Shown here: positions 48,249 to 57,001 of the stretch, piece after piece
How positions within the stretch are numbered: position 1 is the stretch's first letter
How the letters are laid out: every line of letters starts with the position of its first letter
DNA from: Betaproteobacteria bacterium
GTDB lineage: Bacteria > Pseudomonadota > Gammaproteobacteria > Burkholderiales > Usitatibacteraceae
NCBI GenBank assembly: GCA_016720925.1
Contig: JADKJR010000039.1
Span: forward strand, 1-64,000
Reading direction: 5' to 3'
DNA length: 64,000 nucleotides
Made by a program: the position numbers and the translations under genes
Notes under the pieces: generated by a model
Told to the model about the DNA's origin: nothing
Database searches by the model: none
Seen by the model: only the letters and a program-made list of their open reading frames with translations

Positions 48249-48305
48249 CACTGGTGAGGCTCGCGGAAGACAATGTCTTGTAGAGCCGCGCCAGTGCTTG
48301 ACTTT
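48240..48305. repeat. Dispersed ~66-bp imperfect palindrome, copy 3 (between ispF and cheB)
   Basis: Left arm AAACTCTAGCACTGGTGAGG, inner hairpin AAGAC-AAT-GTCTT, right arm GCGCCAGTGCTTGACTTT; 19 of the outer 23 positions pair. It sits exactly between convergent ispF and cheB, overlapping the ispF stop and ending three bases before the cheB stop, so it could serve as a two-way terminator. Confidence 0.8.
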
Positions 48306-48308
48306 ACA

Positions 48309-49406
48309 CTACGAGTTGGTTTTGCCGCCCTGCGTGCCGGGGCGATCGTTGCCGACTCCCGCCAGCTGGCTCATGATGCGCCGCGCGATCTGATTCAACG
48401 GCGCAATGGCGTCGACGGCGCCGATCTCGATGGCTTCCTTGGGCATGCCAAAAACGATTGAACTGGCTTCGTCCTGGGCGATCGTAAACGCGCCCTTTTT
48501 TTTCATCGCAAGCAGGCCGACGGCACCATCCTTTCCCATGCCGGTCAAGATGGCGCCGACGGCATCGGGTCCGGCGAATTCGGCGGCAGAATTGAACAGC
48601 ACATCGACGGACGGACGATGCAGGTTGACCGGGGCATCCTGCGCAAGCTTGATGCCGTAACCGCGCCCGCCATTGCGCTCCACCCGCAAGTGAAATCCGC
48701 CTGGCGCCACATAGGCATGACCAGGCAGGGCGGGTTCTTCATCTTCCGCTTCCTTTACGGTGATCTTGCACAGGCCGTCCAGGCGCTTGGCAAACAGTTT
48801 GGTGAAGGTGCCGGGCATGTGCTGCGCGATGAGGATCGGCGGGCAGTCATCCGGCATCGCCATCAGAATTTCCTTGAGCGCCTCGGCGCCACCGGTTGAG
48901 GCGCCAATCACAATGACCTTGCTTTGTGCCACGCCGGCATTGCCCAGCATCGGCAGGACCTCGTCGGCGTCACCCGCGGCGCGCGTGATGTCGAGCGGCT
49001 CGATCTTGTCGCGGGCGGCATAGGCACCGCGGATTTTCTCGACGATGAGTTGCGTGTAATCATCATCGGTGGTTTCGCCCGCGACCGGCTTGCCGACAAA
49101 ATCAACCGCGCCCATCGCCAGGGCGCGAAACGCAATGTCGGATCCTTCCTGCGTGTGCGATGAAAGCATCACCACCGGCATCGGCCGCACCCGCATCAGG
49201 CGCTTCAGGAACGACAGGCCGTTCATGTTCGGCATTTCAATATCGAGCGTGAGGACGTCGGGATTCAGGCTACGAATCATTTCGCGCGCCACCAGCGGAT
49301 CGGGCGCCGAGCCGACCACGGTCATGTCGGGTTGTTCGTTGATGATTTCCTTCAGGATATTTCGGATCAATGCCGAATCATCGATGACGAGAACTTTGAT
49401 TTTCAT
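48309..49406 (-). CDS. cheB: Chemotaxis methylesterase/glutaminase CheB
   Basis: 365 residues from MKIKVLVIDDSALIRN. Receiver domain with phospho-Asp in VLTLDIEMPNMNGL. The C-terminal esterase has Ser in VIGASTGGAEALKEI, His in LIAQHMPGTFTKLFA and Asp in GMGKDGAVGLLAM. Removes methyl groups from, and deamidates, chemoreceptors. The start at 49406 is fixed by the receiver domain; upstream in-frame codons belong to the cheD shadow. Last gene of the operon. Confidence 0.96.
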   Translation of the reverse strand: MKIKVLVIDDSALIRNILKEIINEQPDMTVVGSAPDPLVAREMIRSLNPDVLTLDIEMPNMNGLSFLKRLMRVRPMPVVMLSSHTQEGSDIAFRALAMGAVDFVGKPVAGETTDDDYTQLIVEKIRGAYAARDKIEPLDITRAAGDADEVLPMLGNAGVAQSKVIVIGASTGGAEALKEILMAMPDDCPPILIAQHMPGTFTKLFAKRLDGLCKITVKEAEDEEPALPGHAYVAPGGFHLRVERNGGRGYGIKLAQDAPVNLHRPSVDVLFNSAAEFAGPDAVGAILTGMGKDGAVGLLAMKKKGAFTIAQDEASSIVFGMPKEAIEIGAVDAIAPLNQIARRIMSQLAGVGNDRPGTQGGKTNS

Positions 49407-49425
49407 GGTTGTCGCCTTTGGAAGC

Positions 49426-50064
49426 CTACTTGAACATTTCGACATCGCCGCCAACGACGACATTTCGCAGACGCATGTTGTATTCGCTTTCGCGTTCCAC
49501 GATCGTGTGGTTGTGAAGTTCGCGAATTTTTTTGACCAGCACCCGGCCCGTAGCGGGAAAGTAATAGATCTTGCGCGGATGCACGCCCAGCATGTCCTCC
49601 GCGACCACGCGAATACCTTCGTTATGCAAGTATTCCATGACAAAGCTGGCATTGGATTCGCCGACATTGTTCATGGTGAAACCGCGCAATACATTGCCAC
49701 CGCCAAAAACCTTGGCCTCCATTCTGTCGCGCCGCCCGCCCATCTTGATCATCTGGTTGATGAGGATCTCCATCGCGAAGGTGCCATAGCGGGCCGACAT
49801 CGAGACGGGGCTGGCCGGATCCTTCTCGCTGCGCGGCAGCATGAAGTGATTCATGCCCCCGGTCCCAGCCTGCGGATCGCGAATGCACGCCGCCACGCAT
49901 GAGCCTAGAACCGTCACCAGCACCATGTTCTTGTCCGTCGCAAAGTATTCACCCGGCAAAATCTTGGCTGCCTCCAGCCCGAACTTGTTGTCGAAGTAGC
50001 GGGTGGGGGCGTTTTCGGCAGGGACTGGATTGTGAACGTCACTCATATTGCCCATGTTGCTCAA
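49426..50064 (-). CDS. cheD: Chemoreceptor glutamine deamidase CheD
   Basis: 212 residues. Catalytic Cys in VTVLGSCVAACIRD and His in GGMNHFMLPRSEKD, plus KVFGGGNVLRGFTMNNVG. Deamidates receptor glutamines. Alternative Mets at codons 4 and 7 are possible starts; the first overlaps the cheR stop by four bases. Confidence 0.94.
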   Translation of the reverse strand: MSNMGNMSDVHNPVPAENAPTRYFDNKFGLEAAKILPGEYFATDKNMVLVTVLGSCVAACIRDPQAGTGGMNHFMLPRSEKDPASPVSMSARYGTFAMEILINQMIKMGGRRDRMEAKVFGGGNVLRGFTMNNVGESNASFVMEYLHNEGIRVVAEDMLGVHPRKIYYFPATGRVLVKKIRELHNHTIVERESEYNMRLRNVVVGGDVEMFK

Positions 50065-50972
50065 TTGACCAATTCGTAGACAGTCTTGCCGCGAATGCGA
50101 AACGTTTCGCGGCCGTTATAGAAGAAATTTTCCGAATGGCCGGCAAACAGCAGCCCATCCTTCCTCAATAGCGGCGCAAACCGGTCAAGAATCCTGGTCT
50201 GTGTTTCCTTGTTGAAATAGATCATGACATTGCGGCAAAAAATCGCCGCCAAGGGTGCCGAGGACGCCATTTCCCAGCCAGTCTCATGCAAATTGATTTG
50301 CCTGAATTCGACCATTCGCTGCACTTGCGGCCGTATGCGCACGAAGCCCGCCTGGTCGCCGGTGCCCTTGAGAAAAAACCGTTTCAGGCGTTGCGGCGTG
50401 AGTGTCGCCACTTTCTCCGCCGCGTAGACACCACGTTTCGCGCTTGCCAGCGCATCCGTATCGAGATCGGATGCGATGATACGTATCGGTGGCGCGTCGC
50501 TGCCGAATGCTTCGATCGCGGCCATGGCAATCGAATAGGGTTCTTCACCGGTCGAGCATGCGGCGCTCCATACCGTCAATGGTTGATCATGATGGAGTTT
50601 CTGCAAATGCTCGGCCAGGATCGTAAAGTGATGCGCTTCCCGGAAGAAGTACGTGAGATTGGTGGTGAGCGCATTGATGAACCGCACATGCTCTTCGCTG
50701 CCGGACGACTCGACGAAATCCAGATACTCGCGGAAGCTGGTGAATCCGAGTTGCCGCAATCGCTTGGCCAGCCGGCTGTACGCCATTGGCTTCTTGTTTT
50801 CGTTAAGAGATATTCCTGCGAAGTCAAAGATCATTCGCTTGAGGCGCGCGAAATCCGCGTCTGAAAAATCGAACACCTGAAACGCCGCCCCCATCGCGTC
50901 GCCGGGCAACGGGACCGACTCCCGCGCTGATTCATGCGCAGGGGTGACGATACCCGGTGGCGGTCGATTCAT
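50061..50972 (-). CDS. cheR: Chemotaxis protein methyltransferase CheR
   Basis: 303 residues. N-terminal helical receptor-binding domain (DFARLKRMIFDFAGISLNENK), SAM-binding WSAACSTGEEPYSIAMAAI, LTYFFREAHHF and FCRNVMIYFNKETQ. Methylates receptor glutamates with SAM. A C-terminal tether-binding pentapeptide is not needed and none is seen. Overlaps both neighbours by four bases. Confidence 0.95.
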   Translation of the reverse strand: MNRPPPGIVTPAHESARESVPLPGDAMGAAFQVFDFSDADFARLKRMIFDFAGISLNENKKPMAYSRLAKRLRQLGFTSFREYLDFVESSGSEEHVRFINALTTNLTYFFREAHHFTILAEHLQKLHHDQPLTVWSAACSTGEEPYSIAMAAIEAFGSDAPPIRIIASDLDTDALASAKRGVYAAEKVATLTPQRLKRFFLKGTGDQAGFVRIRPQVQRMVEFRQINLHETGWEMASSAPLAAIFCRNVMIYFNKETQTRILDRFAPLLRKDGLLFAGHSENFFYNGRETFRIRGKTVYELVN

Positions 50973-51541
50973 GCGCCATCCTCGGTGCCGGATTTCGTCG
51001 ACAGATCACGCCACGCGGTGAGTATTTTTTTTGCGTCCTTCCAGAATAGCTGGCTGCGTTCCACGCCGACCGACATTGCCAGGCGGTTCGTCACGGATTT
51101 CGACGTGAAGGCAAGTTCGCGCAGATTTTTTGCCTCAAGCAGCTCGGCGCCGAGCAAATCAACCTCGTCGCTCGCCGTGTTTTCCAGCCTCAGCAGCAAC
51201 TGCATTTTAGCTGCCACCAAGGGTGGGAGATCCTGTGCCTTGGCGCGATGCCCGGGGGAGACCGGCGTGGTGGCGCTGTCAACCGCCGGGGTGCGGCCGT
51301 TGCCGGACGGATCAATCACCGCGATGAGTTCCCGCTCAATCAGTTGGCGAATCTGCGATTCCAGCAATTCACTCAGGCTGCCGGCGCGTTCCAGCAGTCG
51401 GCCGAAAGAAAGATTGCCGTCGATGAGAAACAATACCGATCGCAGTTTCGGCGTGATGTCGGACGTACGTGCGCGCATCTTGGTAATTCCCGCTTCGGTG
51501 CGCGTAAGGATGCTGTCGAAATGCAATACTCTATCGGCCAT
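50969..51541 (-). CDS. Unknown protein encoded between cheA and cheR
   Basis: 190 residues, no signal or membrane segment. The N-terminal half (ITPKLRSVLFLIDGNLSFGRLLERAGSL with a following winged-helix-like ELLESQIRQLIERELI) resembles the small helical domains that read a signal state and end in a wing. The C-terminal half is helical (LVAAKMQLLLRLENTASDEVD). Overlaps cheA by 11 bases and cheR by 4, so it is translated with the signalling core. I recognise no family; a role as an adaptor or regulator of the Che pathway is a guess. Confidence 0.7.
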   Translation of the reverse strand: MADRVLHFDSILTRTEAGITKMRARTSDITPKLRSVLFLIDGNLSFGRLLERAGSLSELLESQIRQLIERELIAVIDPSGNGRTPAVDSATTPVSPGHRAKAQDLPPLVAAKMQLLLRLENTASDEVDLLGAELLEAKNLRELAFTSKSVTNRLAMSVGVERSQLFWKDAKKILTAWRDLSTKSGTEDGA

Positions 51542-53577
51542 CGGTCACCTCAACAGCCGTGCCTACAGTGGAGAATTCGCGCGCCACGGAATGTGCGACG
51601 CTGATGAGATAAGTGGCGTCGAGAATGAGCGCGACGCGGCCGTCACCCAGAATGGTCGCGCCCGACACACCCTTGACCCGGCGGAAATTGGCTTCAATGC
51701 TCTTCAGCACGACCTGGTGCTGGCCCAGCAGTTCGTCGGCGCGAATCGCTGCACGCCTGTCATCCACTTCCAGCACGACCAGGAAGTCGCTTGCATTCGG
51801 ATCGCGCGCGGGCAAATTGAACAATTCAGGCAGCGAAGTGATCGGAATATATTCTTCTCTCATCCGTACGACATCATTGCCATTCACCGTCTTTATGTCG
51901 GACATCGATGACTGAAGTGATTGAGCGATATTGGCCAGCGGCAGAATGTATGTTTCGCCGGATACCGATATCGACATTCCCTCAGAATCGCAAGAGTGAG
52001 GGAAGACGAATGGTCATGCTGGTGCCCCGGCCGGAAATGGATTCGATCTCGATTTTCCCGCCCAGCAAATGCACGTTTTGCCAGACCACGTCCATTCCCA
52101 CGCCGCGCCCCGAAACATTGGTGACCGCAGCGGCGGTGGAAAATCCGGGTGTGAAAATCAGCTGCCAGACTTCTTCATCCTCCCAGGTATCGCCGCCATC
52201 CAGGCCCAGCTCGCGCGCCTTCGCAAGAATGCGCTCGCGGCTCAGCCCGGCACCGTCATCGGTTACGGTAATCACAATGTTGCCGCCCTGGTGCGATGCC
52301 GCGACCGTAAGCAGTCCGATCGGGTGTTTGCCAAGATTGGCGCGTTCCTCGGGCGACTCGATGCCGTGATCGATTGCGTTTCGGACCAAATGCGTCAGCG
52401 GGTCCACAATTTTCTCAATCACACTCTTGTCCAGCTCGGTATCTTCGCCGAGCAATTGAAGTTCGACCTCTTTCCCAAGTTTTTCGGCGAGATCGCGCGT
52501 CAATCGCGGCAGGCGGCTGAATACAAAACTGATGGGCAACATGCGTATCGCCAAAATGGCACCCTGCAGTTCGCGGGTGTTGCGTTGCAGCTGCGCGAGG
52601 CCGACGCCGAGGCGTGTTTGCGCTTCCGGGTCGATTCCTTCCGCGGATTGCGTCAGCATCGCTTCGGCGATCACCAATTCGCCGACGAGGTTGATCAGCT
52701 GATCGACTTTGTCCACATTGACGCGAATCGAACTGGCATCAACCAGGGATGCGAGTTGAATGTCGGAATCGGCGGCATGCAGTCCTGCCGCTTGCATGGC
52801 TGGAATCCCCCGGGCTTCATGACTGGTGATGTCGAAGAACCCGTAGCCTCCATCGCGATCGTCGTCGCGGGATGCGGCTGCCTTGGCTCGCGTTCCGCGT
52901 CGCTCGTAAGCGCTTATGTGAATGGCATCAGCGGGCACGAGGAATTCCAGGCTTTCGCGGAGCTCGTCGTCGTCAATGTCGGTATTGAGATTGAATGAGT
53001 AGGAAAGCAGCCGCTCGTCGATGCTCTGGGTCGCGATGTCCGTAACTACGCCAAGGCCGCCGATGTCTGCATTAAGCGCGGTGAGCGCATCGGGCTCCCC
53101 GTATGCGCTTTTTTCCAGATGAATGCAGATATGGAAACGCGGAGGCGCCGGTGCCTCTGGCTCTTCAACGGCCGGTAGGTCCAGCAGAATCTCTTCTGAT
53201 ACGGCAAGCAGTGCCTCGCGCAGCGATTGCATCGACGGCAGATCTGGTACCGCTTTCTGCTCCAGTGAATGCAGGTGTTTTCGCATTACGTCGCTGGCAC
53301 CCAGGAAAACGTTGACCATTGGTCTAGTCAGGGAAATCTTGCCTTTGCGTACGCGGTCGAGAATGGTCTCGAAATCATGCGTGAATTCGGACAAGGCCAT
53401 GTGTCCAAATGCGGCCGCGCCACCCTTGACGGAATGGACCGCGCGAAATATTGCGTTAAGCGACTCGGCGTCTGGCGCGCGCAGGTTGACCGCCACCAGC
53501 AGCGACTCAAGCGCGCTGATGTGTTCGTGCGCTTCTTCGAAGAAGGCCTTCGCGAATCGGGACAGGTCAAGGGCCAT
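51531..53577 (-). CDS. cheA: Chemotaxis histidine kinase CheA (frameshift before the P5 domain)
   Basis: About 682 residues joined. P1 phosphotransfer domain with His-48 (FRAVHSVKGGAAAFG), a P2-like middle (HICIHLEKSAYGEPDAL), P3 dimerisation, P4 kinase (N-box LTHLVRNAIDHGIES, G1 VTDDGAGLSRERI, G2 GRGVGMDVVWQNV) and P5 CheW-like domain. P5 reads as a separate frame (51977 to 51531: ISVSGETYILPLANIAQSL). Two single-base losses near 51990 (CCC for CCCC) and 51965 (GAGGG for GGAGGG) would join IRLPLTLAIL to GMSISVSG, so I treat it as one gene, not CheA plus CheW. Confidence 0.93.
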
Positions 53578-53588
53578 TGCGTTGGAGC

Positions 53589-53963
53589 CTACGCCGGTGT
53601 TTGCGCAAATACCCTTTTCAGCATTTCCAGCAATTTGTCCGGGTCAAAGGGTTTTACCATCCAGCCTGTTGCGCCAGCCTCGCGTCCCTGCTGCTTCAGT
53701 TCTTGCGATGACTCGGTGGTGAGCATCATGATCGGCACTTTCCTGTAGTTGGGTAGTCCCCGCAGGGCCTTGATAAACGCGATGCCATCCATCTTTGGCA
53801 TGTTCTGATCGGTCAGCACCAGGTCGGCCTGATGCGCCCTGGCGAATGCCAGGCCCTGTTCTGCGTCTTCAGCTTCGATGACCTTGTAGCCATTGCTGGC
53901 CAACACATAAGCCAGCATTTGACGAATGGACGGGGAATCATCGACGGTAAGGATAGTCTTCAT
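53589..53963 (-). CDS. cheY: Chemotaxis response regulator CheY
   Basis: 124 residues, receiver domain only. MKTILTVDDSPSIRQML, phospho-acceptor Asp-52 in LVLTDQNMPKMDG, signalling Thr in MMLTTESS and Lys in WMVKPFDPDKL. The start at 53963 is set by the domain; upstream in-frame codons are a shadow of the next gene. Lies 11 bases before cheA. Confidence 0.96.
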   Translation of the reverse strand: MKTILTVDDSPSIRQMLAYVLASNGYKVIEAEDAEQGLAFARAHQADLVLTDQNMPKMDGIAFIKALRGLPNYRKVPIMMLTTESSQELKQQGREAGATGWMVKPFDPDKLLEMLKRVFAQTPA

Positions 53964-54015
53964 GATCGCTCTATAAAAGGAAAGGCTTTGGCCGGAATAT
54001 TCAATTGAAAGTACG

Positions 54016-54486
54016 TTAGAACAACTCGATTTCCCCCGACGCGAGGTGGGCATTGTCGACCGGTTTGTGAAGCGAGATGTCGAGCGCTGCCAAGTTGTCG
54101 TTGGCTTGTTCGACAAGGCGCGCAAGCTTCGCGGTCGCGTCGTCCTGCATGCCGCCGGGCTGAAGCGCTTCAACGGCCAGATTTACTTCGTTCAGCAGGG
54201 AGGCGAGGCGGGTCTGCGCGTGCGCAAGCAACTGGTCGGAGATGTCCTGAAATTGCAACGCCGCAAATGCCTCGCGCTTCGAAGGATTCATCACCGCCAC
54301 GACATCCTGCGCGCGCATTGCCGTGAATGCGGGCATCAACCGGTCGATGGCGTCCTTGAGAATGGCGCGTGTTTCGCCGATCTCCATGTGCGCCGAGTTG
54401 ACTTGCGAAGACAATCGCGTCGCCAATTCGTGCATCGCCAGCAACGATGCATAGGATGGACTGCCATTTTGGCTGGCAACGGTCAT
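54016..54486 (-). CDS. CheZ-like protein (putative CheY-phosphate phosphatase)
   Basis: 156 residues, fully helical and coiled-coil in character. The segment AALQFQDISDQLLAHAQ matches the phosphatase motif of CheZ (FQDLTGQ), with the Asp and Gln that attack and orient the phosphoryl group. The end, HLASGEIELF, is an acidic hydrophobic tail like the CheY-binding tail of CheZ. Placed between cheW and cheY, overlapping cheW by four bases. Function is inferred from the motif and position. Confidence 0.65.
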   Translation of the reverse strand: MTVASQNGSPSYASLLAMHELATRLSSQVNSAHMEIGETRAILKDAIDRLMPAFTAMRAQDVVAVMNPSKREAFAALQFQDISDQLLAHAQTRLASLLNEVNLAVEALQPGGMQDDATAKLARLVEQANDNLAALDISLHKPVDNAHLASGEIELF

Positions 54487-54986
54487 GCAGCCGCCTGCTC
54501 GACGAGCTCCATCTCCGCACTCGACATCAGTCGTTCAATATCGAGCAGGATCAGCAGGCGATCATCGACCGTCGCAAGTCCGGTGAGAAACTGCGTGTCA
54601 AGCGTGCCAAATTCCGGCGCTGGATGGATATCAGCTTCCGCCAGCGAGATCACGTCGGACACGCCGTCGACTACTATGCCAATCACCCGCTTGCCGATGT
54701 TGAGGATGATCACCGCGGTCAGTTCGTTGAACACCGGTTCGCCGAGCTGAAATTTGAGGCGCATATCGACAATGGGGACGATAACGCCGCGCAAATTGAT
54801 GACGCCCTTGATAAAGGCCGGTGTATTGGCGATTCGCGTCACGGCCTCATAACTGCGAATTTCCTGCACCTTGAGGATATCGATGGCATATTCCTCGGTG
54901 CCCAGGGTAAACGTCAACAGTTCCACCATCTTTATCAATACATCGGGGGCGCCGGATCTTGATCGGGAAAGTGATTTCATGTTCAT
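54483..54986 (-). CDS. cheW: Chemotaxis coupling protein CheW
   Basis: 167 residues. ELLTFTLGTEEYAIDILKVQEI, ANTPAFIKGVINLRGVIVPIVDMR and GIVVDGVSDVISLAEADI are the CheW core. It couples CheA to receptors. First gene of the operon; a Met at codon 3 is an alternative start. Confidence 0.95.
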   Translation of the reverse strand: MNMKSLSRSRSGAPDVLIKMVELLTFTLGTEEYAIDILKVQEIRSYEAVTRIANTPAFIKGVINLRGVIVPIVDMRLKFQLGEPVFNELTAVIILNIGKRVIGIVVDGVSDVISLAEADIHPAPEFGTLDTQFLTGLATVDDRLLILLDIERLMSSAEMELVEQAAA

Positions 54987-55347
54987 CGTCGAGAAATTGT
55001 CTGTTTTGCCGTCTGGATACGGTCTGGTCAGGATGTAGTTCGTCCAGTAAACATCGTCAAGCCTGCAAACGTCAACACTGGTGCGGACATGGTCAAGAAA
55101 CCGGGTTCACCTGCCAGAGCATGACTCTAACATGTGAGTATCGCCAAACCGATCTGGACAACTTTCGGCGGGATCGGCAGCGCCACCCTGACTATTGATC
55201 GGTGGGTCGAATTTCCGCTCGGTTCGAAGTACGGCTAAACTACAAAATGTCCTGCTGAGGCACGCAAGATGCGTTCGCGTCCGATGTGGATACTTTGACC
55301 GAATTTCATGGGTCGGCAAACAAGCATAACAATCTGAGAGGCTTCTT
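54987..55347. promoter_or_regulatory. Divergent region between the che operon and the LysM/FecR gene
   Basis: About 360 bases with no gene. On the plus strand TTGACC at 55295-55300 could be a -35 for the LysM gene, but no well-spaced -10 follows. A possible very decayed copy of the dispersed palindrome (AACACTGGTGCGG near 55072) is visible. No other structure seen. Confidence 0.4.
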
Positions 55348-56991
55348 GTGAATAGTTCCTTCAAGGACCGGCGCCGGGCATGCGTTTTCGCCGCGGCAAT
55401 GATCGCGTTGTTCCAGTTGGCGCAACCGGCGTGGTCGCAAGCGGAAGGCCCGTTCTATGTTCATCCCGCGAAAGCGGGGGACACGTTGATCCACCTCGCC
55501 AATCGATACCTGATCAAATCGAATGATTGGCAATCGCTGCAAAAACTCAACAAGATCGCGGATCCGCAACGCATTCGGCCCGGTACGGCAATCAGGATTC
55601 CGCTTGTTGCCATGAAGACCGATCCGGCTCCGTTGAACGTTGTCTCGGTTGAGGGGCCGGCGGAATCGGCCGGCGGCAAGCTTGTCGTTGGCAGTACCAT
55701 CGGCGAAGGCCAGAGTATCAAGACCGGGGACAATGGCTTTGTCACCCTCAGATTGGCGGACGGCTCGACCATCGTCGTCCAATCGAAATCACAGGTGAGG
55801 ATGGAGATCGCACGAACCATTGCCAATACATCGGGTGTCCCGGTCACGCGCGCGCATCTTGAATCCGGGCGCCTTGAAGCCAAGGTGGAAAAACGATCCG
55901 GTCCGGCGGCAAGATTTGAGGTCACCACGCCGACTTCAAACATGGGCGTGCGCGGAACGCAATTCCGCGCGAGCAGCGACGACAGCGGAAAGACATCGCG
56001 CGGCGAGGTAGTCGAAGGAACGGTGTATGTCGCGGACGCGACGGCGGTAAATAGCCTGGACGTTTCCGCCGGTTTTGGTACCGTGGTCGAGCAGGGTAGA
56101 GCGCCCGTCCCACCGGTAAAGCTGCTGGTCGCGCCAGACCTTTCCGGCGTACCACGACTGCAGGAGCGACTTACGCTTCGCTTCAAGTTTGCCGAAAGTT
56201 CCGGTGCAAACAGCTACCGAGCGCAAATTGCGGCCAATGACACTTTCACCGCTCTGCGCGCCGAGGGCATTTTCAAGACGGCCGAAGCCAAGTTTGGCGA
56301 TCTCGCCGATGGGCAATACTTTCTGCGCGTTCGCGCGATCGACAGCCTCGGCATTGAAGGCGCCGATGCGGTCGTTCCATTCCGCCTGAAAGCCCGGCCG
56401 GAGCCACCCTTTGCCTCCGCGCCGCAAAACAAAGCCAGGTTCTCCGGTGAAAAGGTCGAATTCAGTTGGGCGACGTCCACCGACGCTGCGACTTACCGTT
56501 TCCAGATTGCTCGTGATCCGGCCTTTACGACATTGGTGGCTGACGAAAAATCTGTCCGTGGCAGCAGTTTCGCGCTGGCCGCAAAGCTCAATCCCGGCGA
56601 TTATTTCTGGCGGGCGGCAAGTATTCGTGCAGATGGCGATGCCGGTCCTTTTGGCGACGTCCAATCGTTTACGTTGAAACCGATTCCCGCCGCGCCCAAT
56701 CCGCCAAAAGAAGAAGGCGGCCGCGTCGGATTTTCGTGGGGCGGGGAATCAGGACAGAAATTTGACTTTCAGCTTGCGCGCGATATCGCGTTCAAGGATC
56801 TGGTGATGGAACGAAGGCTGGACAAACCGGAGATCACCATCGAAAAGCCAAGTGCGGCTGGCATTTATTACATGCGCTACCGCGCAATTGACCCGGATGG
56901 GTTTATCGCGCCGTTCAGCAGTGCGCAAAGCTTCGAGGTAAAGACCAATCATTGGCTGTCACTGCTATTGTTCGTGCCTTTCCTGCTTTAG
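55348..56991 (+). CDS. LysM and FecR-domain secreted protein with Ig/Fn3-like repeats
   Basis: 547 residues from a GTG. Signal peptide (CVFAAAMIALFQLAQPAWSQA). LysM domain ~37-87 (YVHPAKAGDTLIHLANRYL, LNKIADPQRIRPGTAIRIP) binds peptidoglycan-type glycans. FecR-like domain ~105-235 (TGDNGFVTLRLADGSTIVVQ; GVRGTQFRASSDD). Three strand-rich repeats with WRAASIRADGDAGPFG and YYMRYRAIDPDGF signatures follow, with a short hydrophobic C-terminus (LSLLLFVPFLL) as a possible anchor. Homologues often stand beside CHASE2-type cyclases or response regulators; none is here. Role probably in envelope sensing (inference). Confidence 0.85.
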   Translation: MNSSFKDRRRACVFAAAMIALFQLAQPAWSQAEGPFYVHPAKAGDTLIHLANRYLIKSNDWQSLQKLNKIADPQRIRPGTAIRIPLVAMKTDPAPLNVVSVEGPAESAGGKLVVGSTIGEGQSIKTGDNGFVTLRLADGSTIVVQSKSQVRMEIARTIANTSGVPVTRAHLESGRLEAKVEKRSGPAARFEVTTPTSNMGVRGTQFRASSDDSGKTSRGEVVEGTVYVADATAVNSLDVSAGFGTVVEQGRAPVPPVKLLVAPDLSGVPRLQERLTLRFKFAESSGANSYRAQIAANDTFTALRAEGIFKTAEAKFGDLADGQYFLRVRAIDSLGIEGADAVVPFRLKARPEPPFASAPQNKARFSGEKVEFSWATSTDAATYRFQIARDPAFTTLVADEKSVRGSSFALAAKLNPGDYFWRAASIRADGDAGPFGDVQSFTLKPIPAAPNPPKEEGGRVGFSWGGESGQKFDFQLARDIAFKDLVMERRLDKPEITIEKPSAAGIYYMRYRAIDPDGFIAPFSSAQSFEVKTNHWLSLLLFVPFLL

Positions 56992-57001
56992 CGGCATCTT
57001 G

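Noticed and set aside
51531..51977. Separate cheW gene after cheA
   Set aside because: The frame begins exactly where the CheA P5 domain should, and two one-base losses join it to the end of the kinase domain; it is treated as part of cheA.
55065..55135. Fifth copy of the ~66-bp palindrome
   Set aside because: Only AACACTGGTGCGG matches well and the right arm does not pair; too decayed to support.
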